A DNA stretch of 64,000 nucleotides, taken from contig CAVTSD010000007.1 in the NCBI GenBank assembly GCA_963737365.1, positions 806,001-870,000 of the forward strand, in the 5' to 3' direction. The notes under the pieces were generated by a model, which was not told the DNA's origin, ran no database searches, and saw only the letters and a list, made by a program, of their open reading frames with translations. The first letter of the stretch is position 1; each line of letters starts with the position of its first letter. The stretch is from Roseiarcus sp963737365. Lineage in GTDB: Bacteria; Pseudomonadota; Alphaproteobacteria; Rhizobiales; Beijerinckiaceae. The translations under genes were made by a program, and so were the position numbers. Below are positions 33,483 to 41,890 of this stretch, in pieces.

Positions 33483-36050
33483 TTATCGCTTTCGGGCTGG
33501 GTTGGCTTTCTTGCGCCCTTCCTCAATCGGCGCCTCGGCGGCGCGGAAATCAACCCAGGGATCGGTGATCGAGGCGAGGCGCGCGGGCGCGTTGCGGGTG
33601 TTGAAATAGGCGGGCCCAACCTCGGGCGACAGCTCCTCCCACCCGAGCGGCATCGAGACCGACGCGCCGGGCCGGGCGCGGGTCGAGTAAGCCGAGACAG
33701 CGGTCATGCCGCGCTGATTGCGCAGATAGTCGATCAGGATCTTGCCGTGCCGCCGCGCCTTGGGGATCGTCGAGACGAAGCGGGCGGGACTGTCGGCGGC
33801 CATCGAGTCGGCGATCGCCTTGGTGAAGGCCTTCACTGCAGGCCATTCCGCTTTCGGCTTGACGGGCGAGACGACGTGCAATCCCTTGCCGCCCGAGTTC
33901 TTCACAAACGAGGCCAGCCCCAGATTTTTCAGCCGCTCGCGCACTTCTTCCGCAGCCGCAATGACCGCGGTCCAGTCCACGTCGTCGCCGGGGTCGAGGT
34001 CCATCACGATCATGTCCGGCCGCTCCCAGTCGGTGACGGTCGATCCCCAGGGGTGGATTTCGAGCGCGGCCGACTGCACAAGCGCCATCAGGCCATCGAA
34101 GTCGCGAATGCTGATGATCGGTTCGGGCTCCGATGGGTCCCTGACGAGAACAATGTTGCGGTTGAGCCCCTTCCAAGCGTGCTTCTGAAAGAAGGTTTGC
34201 CCGCTGATCCCGTCCGGACACCGGACTAACGCCAGCGCCCGGCCGACAATTAGCGGCTTCATGAACGGCCAAGCCTCGGCGTAATAGTCGGCAAGGCCCT
34301 CCTTGGTGACGCCCACATCCGGCCAATAAACGCGATCGGGATGAGTGAGCGTTACGCTGCTCTTGGGGCGTTCCGGCGCGGCGTTCGTGGCCATAGTCGT
34401 CTCACGTACGATGTCGCGCGCCGGCTTGTCGTCGCGCAGTCCTTGGAAGGACGCTTGACGCAGGAGGCCGTCGCCCGTCCAGCCGCGGAAATCGACCTCT
34501 GCGATGAGTTCGGGGCGAACGTAGCGGACCTGACGGGCTTCGGCCGTGGTGAGGCGTTTGGCGAACGGACTGGAGCGAATGCGCATCTCGTCGAGCTGTG
34601 CGAACAAAGCCTCGGCGACGTTTGAGGAAAAGCCGGTGCCGACGCGTCCCACATAGCGCAGTTCGGCGCCGTCGCAGACGCCGAGCACCAGCGATCCGAC
34701 CGCTTTGCGACCCGTCGACGAGGGGACGTAGCCGGCGATGACGAACTCCTGCTGGGCGGAGCACTTGGCTTTCACCCAGCTCTTGCCGCGGCCCGATACA
34801 TAGACCGATTGGCTGATCTTCGAGATGATGCCTTCGAGGCCGAGCGCGCAGGCGCGCTGCAGCACGAGCTTACCGTCCTCGACGAAGTGAGAGCTGTAGC
34901 GGATAGCCCCGCCGTCGGTCCCGATGAGTTTGCTCAGGAGTTCCTTCCGCTGAATGAGTGGACTTTCGCGCAAATCGTTTCCGTCGAGATAGAGACAGTC
35001 GAAGGCGTAATAGGCGAACCGATCAGGCCTTCCATCGCTGAGATCTGCTTGCAGGAGCGAGAACTGGGCTACGCCGCTCTCGTTCTCGACCACCATTTCA
35101 CCGTCGACCAACGCCGTGCGTGCGGGCAGTCTTTGCAGCGCCTCAGGGACTGCTTTGCCAAACTTTTTCGTCCAGTCGAGGCCGCCGCGCGTCCAGAGTG
35201 TGACCTTTCCGTCCTCGATATGAGCCTGAAGGCGATAGCCGTCGAATTTGATCTCGTGCAGCCATCGGTCGCCGGTCGGCGGCGCTTTCGACAGCGTCGC
35301 CAGCATCGGCTCGACAAACCCGGGCATGGGGGCTTTCGCCGCGCCCTCGATCGCAGGCTCGTTCGCGGACGGTCGCGGGGACCCGTTCTCGGACTTCCGC
35401 GCCGAGGCGCGGGCGTGCGGCTTGGTCGCGGCGCCGCCGCTTTCCGGCGTCTCGATCTTTCCGGTCTTTGTCGACCAGCCCGGCGCCTCTCCGTCGAGCT
35501 CGTCGATGGTTCTGCCAGTGTTGATCGATTCCGGCCGCTCCTCGAGGATGTCGGCTTCGTCGGCGGAGCGGGCAAATTCGTCGTCCCCCTTGATGAGAAG
35601 CCAGTTTTCCCGCTTTTCACCGGGCTTGCCGTGCATCCTCACAAGGTGCCAGCGGCCATGGAGCTTTTGGCCCTGGAGTTCGAATTCCAGATGGCCCTTC
35701 TTCAAGCCTCGGTGAGCGTCGCCGATCGGCTCCCAGGTTCCGTTGTCCCACACGATAACGGAGCCGCCGCCATATTCGCCTTTGGCGATCGTGCCCTCGA
35801 AATTGGCGTATTCGATCGGGTGGTCTTCGACCGCGACCGCTAGGCGCTTTTCACCCGGGATGAGGCTCGGGCCCCGCGTTACCGCCCAACTCTTCAAGAC
35901 CCCGTCCAGGGCGAGACGGAAGTCGTAGTGCAGCCGCGTCGCGGCATGCTTCTGCACCACAAAGATATTGCTGTCAGGAAGCGCCGCGGCGCCTTTGGGC
36001 TCGGCGGTCGCGGCAAAATTGCGCTTTTTCCGATAAGTGTCGAGCGCCAT
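33483..36050 (-). CDS. ligD: DNA ligase D (phosphoesterase-ligase-polymerase)
   Basis: 855 residues with domains in the order 3'-phosphoesterase (about 1-170, HYDFRLALDGVLKSWAV), ATP-dependent ligase (about 240-540, adenylation Lys in EIKFDGYRLQ, then DGEMVV and GLEGIISK), and primase-polymerase (about 560-840, with DLDPGDDVDW and NSGGKGLHVVSP). This repairs double-strand breaks with Ku by trimming, filling in and sealing ends. The order matches proteobacterial LigD rather than the polymerase-first mycobacterial form. The ku2 gene is three bases upstream on the same strand, giving an operon. Confidence 0.97.
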   Translation of the reverse strand: MALDTYRKKRNFAATAEPKGAAALPDSNIFVVQKHAATRLHYDFRLALDGVLKSWAVTRGPSLIPGEKRLAVAVEDHPIEYANFEGTIAKGEYGGGSVIVWDNGTWEPIGDAHRGLKKGHLEFELQGQKLHGRWHLVRMHGKPGEKRENWLLIKGDDEFARSADEADILEERPESINTGRTIDELDGEAPGWSTKTGKIETPESGGAATKPHARASARKSENGSPRPSANEPAIEGAAKAPMPGFVEPMLATLSKAPPTGDRWLHEIKFDGYRLQAHIEDGKVTLWTRGGLDWTKKFGKAVPEALQRLPARTALVDGEMVVENESGVAQFSLLQADLSDGRPDRFAYYAFDCLYLDGNDLRESPLIQRKELLSKLIGTDGGAIRYSSHFVEDGKLVLQRACALGLEGIISKISQSVYVSGRGKSWVKAKCSAQQEFVIAGYVPSSTGRKAVGSLVLGVCDGAELRYVGRVGTGFSSNVAEALFAQLDEMRIRSSPFAKRLTTAEARQVRYVRPELIAEVDFRGWTGDGLLRQASFQGLRDDKPARDIVRETTMATNAAPERPKSSVTLTHPDRVYWPDVGVTKEGLADYYAEAWPFMKPLIVGRALALVRCPDGISGQTFFQKHAWKGLNRNIVLVRDPSEPEPIISIRDFDGLMALVQSAALEIHPWGSTVTDWERPDMIVMDLDPGDDVDWTAVIAAAEEVRERLKNLGLASFVKNSGGKGLHVVSPVKPKAEWPAVKAFTKAIADSMAADSPARFVSTIPKARRHGKILIDYLRNQRGMTAVSAYSTRARPGASVSMPLGWEELSPEVGPAYFNTRNAPARLASITDPWVDFRAAEAPIEEGRKKANPARKR

Positions 36051-36053
36051 TCG

Positions 36054-36929
36054 TCATCCAGCCTTGCGTCGCGGCGCGGCCGGCTTTGCTTTGGCCTGAG
36101 CGCGCCGCCCAGTCTTTTTCTTGGGCGCAGCCTTGCCGCCTGAAGGCTTCCGGGCTCCGCCGCCAGCGCTGTCGCGCAGCGCTTGCATGAGGTCGACGGC
36201 GGGTTCGCTGAGCACCTGCGCGCGCTTGGGGATCGGCTTGCCCTCCAGCTTGAGCTTTACCAGTTCAGCCAGCGCGTCCTCGTAACGATCCTCAAACCTG
36301 CGCGGATCGAATGCGCCCTGCTTCGTCTTGATGATGTGGACCGCCAAGTCGAGCATCTCGCCGGTGATCGCTCTCTTTGGAACATTCGAAAACGCCTCAT
36401 CGGCGGACCGCACTTCGTAGTCATAGTTCAAGAGAAACGCAGCGAGACCTCTGTCGAAAGCACGAACCAGGATCGTCCGGGCGCGCCGAAAGAGCACAGC
36501 GTCCGCGATCGCGGCCACTTTCGCCTTGCCCATGCCGTCGCGCACCAGCGCGAAGGTCTCGTCCGCGGTGCGGTCCGAGGGCGCGAGGTAATAGGGTTTG
36601 TCGAAATAGAGATCGTCGATCCCGGCCAGATCGACAAACGCGGTCACGGTGAGCGTCTTGTCGCCATGCGGAATGACCGCGGCAATCTCGTCGGGCTCGA
36701 TCGACACATATTCGCCCTTCGCCACTTCGTATCCTTTGACCTGGTCGTCGCGCTCGACGGAGTCGCCGGTCTCGGCGTCGACAAACTCGCGTCGGACCCG
36801 GTGGCCGGTCGGTCGATTGATCGTGTGCAGGGCGATCCGGTCCGACGTCGAGGCCGCGGTGTAGAGGCCGACAGGCACCGTTACGTCGGCGATCTTCAGG
36901 AAGCCTTTCCAGCTTGCTCTCGGCGACAA
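36054..36929 (-). CDS. Non-homologous end-joining protein Ku (Ku2)
   Basis: 291 residues. The Ku core is clear: SWKGFLKIADVTVPVGLYTA, NRPTGHRVRREFVDAETG, and VKGYEVAKGEYVSIEPDEIAA. The C-terminal 60 residues are a Lys/Arg/Ala-rich tail (KKKTGRRAQAKAKPAAP), the kind that modulates DNA binding and LigD recruitment. The start is TTG at 36929 with GAGG eight bases upstream. It is the first gene of the ku2-ligD operon. It is clearly diverged from Ku1 at 32531-33343, so a heterodimer or division of labour is possible. Confidence 0.93.
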   Translation of the reverse strand: MSPRASWKGFLKIADVTVPVGLYTAASTSDRIALHTINRPTGHRVRREFVDAETGDSVERDDQVKGYEVAKGEYVSIEPDEIAAVIPHGDKTLTVTAFVDLAGIDDLYFDKPYYLAPSDRTADETFALVRDGMGKAKVAAIADAVLFRRARTILVRAFDRGLAAFLLNYDYEVRSADEAFSNVPKRAITGEMLDLAVHIIKTKQGAFDPRRFEDRYEDALAELVKLKLEGKPIPKRAQVLSEPAVDLMQALRDSAGGGARKPSGGKAAPKKKTGRRAQAKAKPAAPRRKAG

Positions 36930-37232
36930 TGTCGACCTCGCAACGTGTCTGAGCGGCTGTGAGCCGCAACGATTAAATCCTCAATGCGGAACGGTCAAAC
37001 TTTGATCCGAAGAGGCATCCGCCCTTCAGGACCGAGTGGAACCTTTTCCGCCTGCCGGCATATTACGTCGTCACTTCTCTCCAACTCGACGTTGGGAGCT
37101 ATCCCTAGTACAAGAGAATCTCGTGCTCTCAAGCGATCGAACGTCGAGGTTCGCAGGAGGCTCCGAGCCCATCGGCCGCCAAGCGTCAAATCAATGAACG
37201 TGGCGGCGCCCGGCCGGCGAAGCGGAGGAGCA
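36930..37232. other. Divergent intergenic region between ku2 and the second AI-2E gene
   Basis: An open frame runs through 36984-37232 into the downstream gene, but the sequence is Arg/Ser-rich and unconserved. The strong GGAGGAG site at 37223-37229 marks the true start at 37233. I see no clear sigma-70 or EcfG promoter. Confidence 0.5.
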
Positions 37233-38309
37233 ATGGGGGATAGCCAGCGTCCCGAGACGGTCGTGGTGGCGGAAAAGGAGCCCCATCCCGAAATCACGCT
37301 CAAGGAAATTTCGGCCTGGTCGCTGGTTGTTCTTGCTGCAATCGCAGTCGGCTTCGTTCTCTACGCTACGCGAGACATCATGCTGCCCGTCGTGGCGGCT
37401 TTCGTTGTGGGGGTCATGTTGGGCCCGACGGCGCGAAGGCTCGAAGCGCTTCACGTTCCGCGCCCGCTCGTGGCGCTGCTGCTGGTCGCCGGCGTCAGTC
37501 TGATACTCGCTTTCGTGATCCTGTTGATCTTTCCGCGCGTCTCCGAGCTCGCGAATGGGTTGCCGGGAATGATCGCGTCGCTGAAGGAAAAGCTGCAGGT
37601 CTTCGACGGTCTGGTCAAAGCGTGGCGGCATTTGGCAAAAACGATGGGCGAGCCGACCAGCGCCGATACGATAGCTATTCCTACACCCGGGATTTCCTGG
37701 GTCCCGTCGACGATCTCAATATTGCTGCCGCCGATTACCGGTTTCCTGTTCTTTCTCGTCATGTTGCTTTTGGTCATCTCGGAATGGCCGGACTTGCGGC
37801 GCGGCCTCGTCATGACATTCGCAAGCCGCGACTCGCGTCTGACGGTGCTCAAGATCCTCAACGAAATCGAAGCCGAACTCGCCAGCTATCTGTTGATCGT
37901 GTCGCTGATCAACGTTTGCGTCGGCACACTGGCCGGGATCATTTGCTGGCTGACCGGAATGCCTAACGCGCTCGGCTTCGGCGCGCTGGCGGCGACACTG
38001 AACTTCATCCCGATTGTCGGGCCGATCGCAATGTTTGTGGTTCTTCTGGTGGTCGGTGTCGTGGCCGAGCCAACCTTCCTGTGGGGCTTGCTTCCCGCTG
38101 CGGGGTTCCTCACGGTTATTACGATCGAGGGCCAGTTCGTCACTCCGATGATCATCGGACGCCATCTTGAGCTCAACGCGCTCGCAGTACTGCTTTCGCT
38201 CGCATTCTGGACCTGGCTTTGGGGGCCGATGGGCGCATTTCTTTCTTCACCGATCCTCATGGTCGCGCTCATCTTGAGGCAACGCCTGTACGTCGACGAG
38301 GACCGCTAA
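37233..38309 (+). CDS. AI-2E family (PerM-like) transporter, second copy
   Basis: 358 residues and eight helices. An acidic N-terminal tail (EKEPHPEITLKEIS) is followed by LVVLAAIAVGFVLYATRDIMLPV, and the family's C-terminal region reads MPNALGFGALAATLNFIPIVGP and FVTPMIIGRHLELN. The start at 37233 is set by GGAGGAGCA. It differs strongly from the paralogue at 30813-31856. The pair brackets the NHEJ locus. The substrate is unknown. Confidence 0.88.
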   Translation: MGDSQRPETVVVAEKEPHPEITLKEISAWSLVVLAAIAVGFVLYATRDIMLPVVAAFVVGVMLGPTARRLEALHVPRPLVALLLVAGVSLILAFVILLIFPRVSELANGLPGMIASLKEKLQVFDGLVKAWRHLAKTMGEPTSADTIAIPTPGISWVPSTISILLPPITGFLFFLVMLLLVISEWPDLRRGLVMTFASRDSRLTVLKILNEIEAELASYLLIVSLINVCVGTLAGIICWLTGMPNALGFGALAATLNFIPIVGPIAMFVVLLVVGVVAEPTFLWGLLPAAGFLTVITIEGQFVTPMIIGRHLELNALAVLLSLAFWTWLWGPMGAFLSSPILMVALILRQRLYVDEDR

Positions 38310-38316
38310 ACGCGTC

Positions 38317-38341
38317 GGAACCTTCCGAGTGAACCTGCGTT
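38317..38341 (+). promoter_or_regulatory. EcfG-type general-stress promoter
   Basis: GGAAC at 38317-38321 and CGTT at 38338-38341 are separated by exactly 16 bases, a full match to the alphaproteobacterial EcfG consensus. It lies 125 bases upstream of the DUF883-like gene at 38466 and just after the transporter stop. Confidence 0.7.
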
Positions 38342-38465
38342 AACATACGGAGAATGTAGGAGAAAGGGTCCGCTTCTGACTTTCCGCCTGACGCTGAAGG
38401 AAGAAAGGATGCGCGAGGAACGGGCAGGATGACGCCTTTGCCGGCCCTGAGCAGGAGCTAACGCA

Positions 38466-38742
38466 ATGCGAGATGGAATTGGCGGTCTTTCCGAGCAGAT
38501 TTCGGACGCCGCAAGGGACATTGGTTCGGTCGCCCAAGAGCAGGATAGGGCAGCTCTAGGAAAGCGCGCGTGGACATGGGATCGATGGTGAACGACGCTC
38601 CTCCAATCGGCTCGGTATCGTCAAAAACCGGGCCAAATCTCAGACCTCTTCGCTTGACGATGCGATTCAGGAACGGCCTCTCTCGACGCTGGCCCTGGCC
38701 ATTGGCTTTGAATTCCTCGCGGGGGTAATGTGGCGAAGGTAA
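38466..38742 (+). pseudogene. DUF883-like (ElaB/YqjD) membrane-anchored protein, frameshifted
   Basis: About 91 residues after repair. The start (MRDGIGGLSEQISDAARDIG) has an AGGAG site 8 bases upstream. The end, in a frame offset by one, reads AIQERPLSTLALAIGFEFLAGVMWRR, the typical single C-terminal helix with the WRR stop of DUF883 proteins; a single extra base between about 38530 and 38640 would join them. Known members are inner-membrane anchors that associate with ribosomes in stationary phase. The EcfG promoter at 38317-38341 and a terminator at 38785 fit a stress-induced single gene. It is too short and broken to stand out in a frame scan. Confidence 0.55.
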
Positions 38743-38784
38743 GCGGCCATGAGGACCACTTCGCCGCCATAGCGCCCCATGAAT

Positions 38785-38813
38785 AAGCCCCGTTGCAATG
38801 GCGACGGGGTTTG
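38785..38813. terminator. Hairpin between convergent small genes (bidirectional terminator)
   Basis: AAGCCCCGTTGC at 38785-38796 pairs over 12 positions (one G-T at the third and one T-G) with GCGACGGGGTTT. The hairpin lies between the DUF883-like gene (plus, ending at 38742) and the DUF3309-like gene (minus, ending at 38837). The T run is short (TTT), so termination may be weak. Confidence 0.55.
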
Positions 38814-38836
38814 TCAGGAGGTCAAGAGTTTGCTCG

Positions 38837-38988
38837 CTAAAAGTACTCGAGCAACGCGAGGATGAGGACGATGATCAGGATCGTTCCCAACCCCCGACCG
38901 GATAGTAGCCCCAACCGGCGCTGTATGGCCAGGACGGCAGCGCTCCGACGATCAGAATGATGAGAATGATTAGGATGATGAGCCGCAT
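38837..38988 (-). pseudogene. DUF3309-like small membrane protein, frameshifted
   Basis: About 50 residues after repair. MRLIILIILIILIVGALPSW and YSAGWGYYP are followed, after one missing base in the run of five C at 38891-38895, by LGTILIIVLILALLEYF and a stop at 38837. This is the full DUF3309 pattern: two short hydrophobic helices around an aromatic WGYYP turn. Function is unknown; these micro-proteins are common in Rhizobiales. The ATG at 38988 is preceded by GAGGCCAAA. The missing base in a homopolymer suggests sequence error, not gene death. Confidence 0.65.
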
Positions 38989-39085
38989 TTTGGCCTCTAC
39001 TTAGGTCGACCGCTGGCGCGCAGGCGCCGCAGCAAGGCCAAAATTCGCCAAACGTTCTGGACTCCCGACAGCAGCGAAAAGTGTC

Positions 39086-39505
39086 ATGCGCCAGTTCGTT
39101 GATATCCTTTCAATTTCAACGCGTGGCCGCGGGCTCGTGGAGGTTACGCACGACGTGCAGAACTGGCTCAAGCCTCATGGGTTTCAAACCGGGCTTTTGA
39201 CTCTATTTTGCCGGCATACCTCGGCCGGATTGCTCATCCAGGAGAACGCCGCGCCGGACGTTCGCGCAGATCTCGAGGCGTTTTTCGACCGCGTGGCGCC
39301 AGAGGAAGGCAGCCGATATCGGCACGCCGAAGAGGGTCCCGACGACATGCCCGCCCACATTCGCGCGGTCCTGACCGGGGTGCAGCTTGCAATTCCGATC
39401 ATGCGCGGAGAGCTGGCCTTGGGCACTTGGCAGGGTATCTATCTGTTTGAGCATAGGCGTGCGCCGCACACGCGACAGATCGTCTTACATCTGATCGGTG
39501 AGTGA
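39086..39505 (+). CDS. yjbQ: YjbQ / UPF0047 family protein (secondary thiamine-phosphate synthase type)
   Basis: 139 residues, the full length of the family. The conserved blocks are FCRHTSAGLLIQENA, with the active-site-like His, and DDMPAHIRAVLTGVQLAIPI and LGTWQGIYLFEHR near the end. E. coli YjbQ has weak thiamine-phosphate synthase activity in suppressor tests; its real role is uncertain. The gene stands alone on the plus strand between the DUF3309-like gene and a long noncoding stretch. Confidence 0.9.
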   Translation: MRQFVDILSISTRGRGLVEVTHDVQNWLKPHGFQTGLLTLFCRHTSAGLLIQENAAPDVRADLEAFFDRVAPEEGSRYRHAEEGPDDMPAHIRAVLTGVQLAIPIMRGELALGTWQGIYLFEHRRAPHTRQIVLHLIGE

Positions 39506-40330
39506 CGGGTCAATCACACCATGTCGACGAAATCTACAGCTCCAGGATCGCAAATTTCCTCGAACTATTGGCTGCAAGCCGGGAGAGGTTTCTGTGGATG
39601 AAACTTCAATGACACCGGCAACGCCATATTTTGCTGGACGTTTCCGATGGCATGTGATTAAATCGTGACGTCGCGACGGGTTTTAACCTGGACCTTTGGG
39701 TTGAGAACCCCCTTCAACCTGATGAGTAACGCGGCGTCATGGAGGCGACGCGACTAGCACCAGCCGGGAGGGCTTGCAGCAAGTTCATCTGGCAAAGTCG
39801 CTTCCTAAAAAACTGGGCGGTTCGAGTGCCCTGCGCACTCGGGCCGCCCGGCCTTTCGTGACAATCGCCCATCGCCACGCTCGATTGCGAATCACAGGAG
39901 CGACGCGGCATTGGTTCGCATATATCCGTTCAATTTCTGCTCTCAGTCGATGTGCCGCAGAACCGCGAATCGCATCGATGTCCGAAAGGCGAAAGAGTCA
40001 GGCGCCGGGTTCGTCCGTCCAGTTCTTCGCCAAGATCCGGCGTCAAATTCCCCCAGCGTGGACTGGTCACGTTGTTGCCGCGATTGGGCGTCACTCCTCG
40101 CGGCCGAAATGCGGCGGACGGCGGGCGGCGGTCCAGCAGATAGGACCTTGCGAGGGTTGCAAACGGCGGACGGCTCTTGCCAACTCGAGGGCGGAATTCA
40201 TTAGCGAATTCGAAACGAAGCGGGATAATAGTGCGCAGCGGGATCGATGGTTCGGAAATAGACTTTTGCTGTGGCGGGCTCGGCGTTTGAAGCTCGAGCC
40301 TTGCGCTGGCGCGCGACCCGAGTAAGCGTG
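39506..40330. other. 825-base region without a supported gene
   Basis: Open frames at 39774-40325 (+) and 39911-40204 (+) have unconserved, Arg/Ser-rich products and I reject them. The region holds a hairpin near 39700-39721 (GGTTGA/TTCAACC) and the strong hairpin at 39815-39849. No tRNA or small RNA is recognisable by eye. Confidence 0.5.
39815..39849 (-). terminator. Strong hairpin, terminator-like on the minus strand
   Basis: GGGCGGTTCGAGTGC at 39815-39829 pairs with GCGCACTCGGGCCGCCC ending at 39849. On the minus strand it is followed by CAGTTTTTTAGG, a T run typical of intrinsic terminators. No minus-strand gene feeding into it is apparent, so a small RNA upstream of it (above 39850) is possible. 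Confidence 0.45.
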
Positions 40331-41560
40331 ATGAGCGTTTCCGGCCTTGAACCGCTTTTGAACGGTGGCAATCGGAGATGGCGTGGCGCCATCAGCCTGA
40401 GCGTCGCGGCTTGGGCGCTCGCAGGTTGCGCCCCACCTCAAGCCCCCCGCGTGTCCTATTCCCACGGCCACGAACATTTCTCGCAGTCGAAATATGGCCA
40501 CGCCAGCCGAAAGGTCGTCGCCGATGGCGAACCCGTGCCTCGCGGCGGGGGCCAATATCTCGTGGGTCACCCCTACACCGTCGCCGGACACCGCTATTAC
40601 CCCGCCGAGAATCCCTCCTATTCGGCGACCGGCATGGCCTCCTGGTACGGCGCGGCGTTCCATGGCCGCCGCACCGCCAATGGCGAAGTCTATGACATGG
40701 CGTCGCTGTCGGCCGCGCATCCGACGATGCCGCTGCCGAGCTACGCACGGGTGACCAATCTCGAGAACGGGTATTCGGTTATTGTGCGCGTCAACGACCG
40801 CGGCCCCTACCATGGCGGGCGGGTGATGGACGTGTCGTCCCGGGTCGCCGACGTCCTCGACATGAAGGCGATGGGCACAGCAAAAGTGAAGGTCGACTAT
40901 GTCGGGCCTGCGCCGATGGAAGGCTCGGACGATTCGCAGTTGCTGGCGAGCCTCCGCACCGACGGTTCGCCCGCCAATATGATCGGCTATTCGGCGCCGG
41001 TCATGATGGCCAGCGCCGCCGCTGAGCAGACCGATACGATCTGGTCGTTCTTTTCTGGGGGCGGCCGCGGCGCGCCACAGCCCCAGGCGGAGCCGCAACC
41101 GGAGGTGCAGACAGCGCCGGCGCCCCCACCTGCGCCGGAGCCCTCGCCAGTCCAGGTCGCAAGCGCGCCTGAGGCTCCGCCGCCTGAGCCCGTCCGCGTC
41201 GCGGCGGCGCCGGTGGACGCTGGCCCAACGCCATCGGATTCCGGCGACAGCGACCCGTTGCCGCCCGAGCCCATTCATTCCGCGCATCCGACAAAGGGCA
41301 CCGTTCCGCTGCCGCCGCCTAGGCCCTTCGATCTCAGCCTCGGTCGCCGGCCATCGGTCGTGGCTGCCGCCTCGTCCTCGTCAGCGCCGTCGACGCGGGT
41401 CTCGTCCGCGCACGTTGTCGAGCCGCCTCGTAGGCCCGAACTTCATGCCAGCGCCGAGAGGGCGCTTTACTATTCCGGAGCCGTCCATCTGCCGCCCAAG
41501 AAGCCGACTGGCGCATTTGATCGTCTGAAGCCATCCAAGTCCGCTCGCGCCGACTACTAG
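40331..41560 (+). CDS. rlpA: RlpA-family septal lytic transglycosylase lipoprotein
   Basis: 409 residues. A lipoprotein signal ends ALAGC (start chosen at 40331). The double-psi beta-barrel domain includes GMASWYGAAFHGRRTANGE and VIVRVNDRGPYHGGRVMDVS, with the catalytic Asp in NDRGP and the Glu of the GE-x-YDM motif. The last ~170 residues are Pro/Ala/Glu-rich and low in complexity. RlpA cleaves stem-peptide-free glycan strands at the septum. A SPOR domain, present in many RlpA proteins, is not seen. In Rhizobiales it normally precedes a D-Ala-D-Ala carboxypeptidase gene and tmk; here an insertion sequence lies between. Confidence 0.9.
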   Translation: MSVSGLEPLLNGGNRRWRGAISLSVAAWALAGCAPPQAPRVSYSHGHEHFSQSKYGHASRKVVADGEPVPRGGGQYLVGHPYTVAGHRYYPAENPSYSATGMASWYGAAFHGRRTANGEVYDMASLSAAHPTMPLPSYARVTNLENGYSVIVRVNDRGPYHGGRVMDVSSRVADVLDMKAMGTAKVKVDYVGPAPMEGSDDSQLLASLRTDGSPANMIGYSAPVMMASAAAEQTDTIWSFFSGGGRGAPQPQAEPQPEVQTAPAPPPAPEPSPVQVASAPEAPPPEPVRVAAAPVDAGPTPSDSGDSDPLPPEPIHSAHPTKGTVPLPPPRPFDLSLGRRPSVVAAASSSSAPSTRVSSAHVVEPPRRPELHASAERALYYSGAVHLPPKKPTGAFDRLKPSKSARADY

Positions 41561-41626
41561 GGCGCTTTGCTTTGCGCGCGGAGCGGTGGCTCGCTCGCAG
41601 CGGACCCGCGACAGCCCGGTCACTCC

Positions 41627-41775
41627 GTTTGGATTTGCTTGGCCCCTGGCCGTTTCGCCGCGAAAACCCCAACTTTTAGGTGTTGGATTTCCTTGGATTT
41701 CCTTGGATTCTCTCGTCCGAATTGATACTTATCAATGGGTTACACGAGATTTTCGCTGAAAGTTTTTTCTGCTCG
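41627..41775 (+). repeat. Dispersed repeat, copy A
   Basis: About 149 bases sharing long blocks with copy B at 49846-49990, including TTGGATTTCCTTGGATTCTC, TCGTCCGAAT, ACTTATCAATGGGTTAC and GATTTTCGCTGAAA. A hairpin (CCAAC/GTTGG at 41669-41686) stands where copy B has AACCCC/GGGGTT. TTGGATTTCC is repeated in tandem here. A second shared block, AGCTTAAT...TTTTCCGCAA, lies at 41853-41881 next to the IS. Confidence 0.8.
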
Positions 41776-41890
41776 CTTTTTCCTGGAATTGGAGGCGCCG
41801 AAATGGGCGCCTGTGGTCGGGGCCATGCGGGAGCGCAGACGGTCATCAGCCAAGCTTAATCTAGATTCTGATTTTCCGCAACAATATTCT

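Noticed and set aside
39774..40325. A 183-residue plus-strand gene between yjbQ and rlpA
   Set aside because: Unconserved Arg/Ser-rich product crossing a strong hairpin, with no ribosome site.
40091..41287. A 398-residue minus-strand frame
   Set aside because: Antisense shadow of rlpA; the RlpA barrel motifs are unambiguous on the plus strand.
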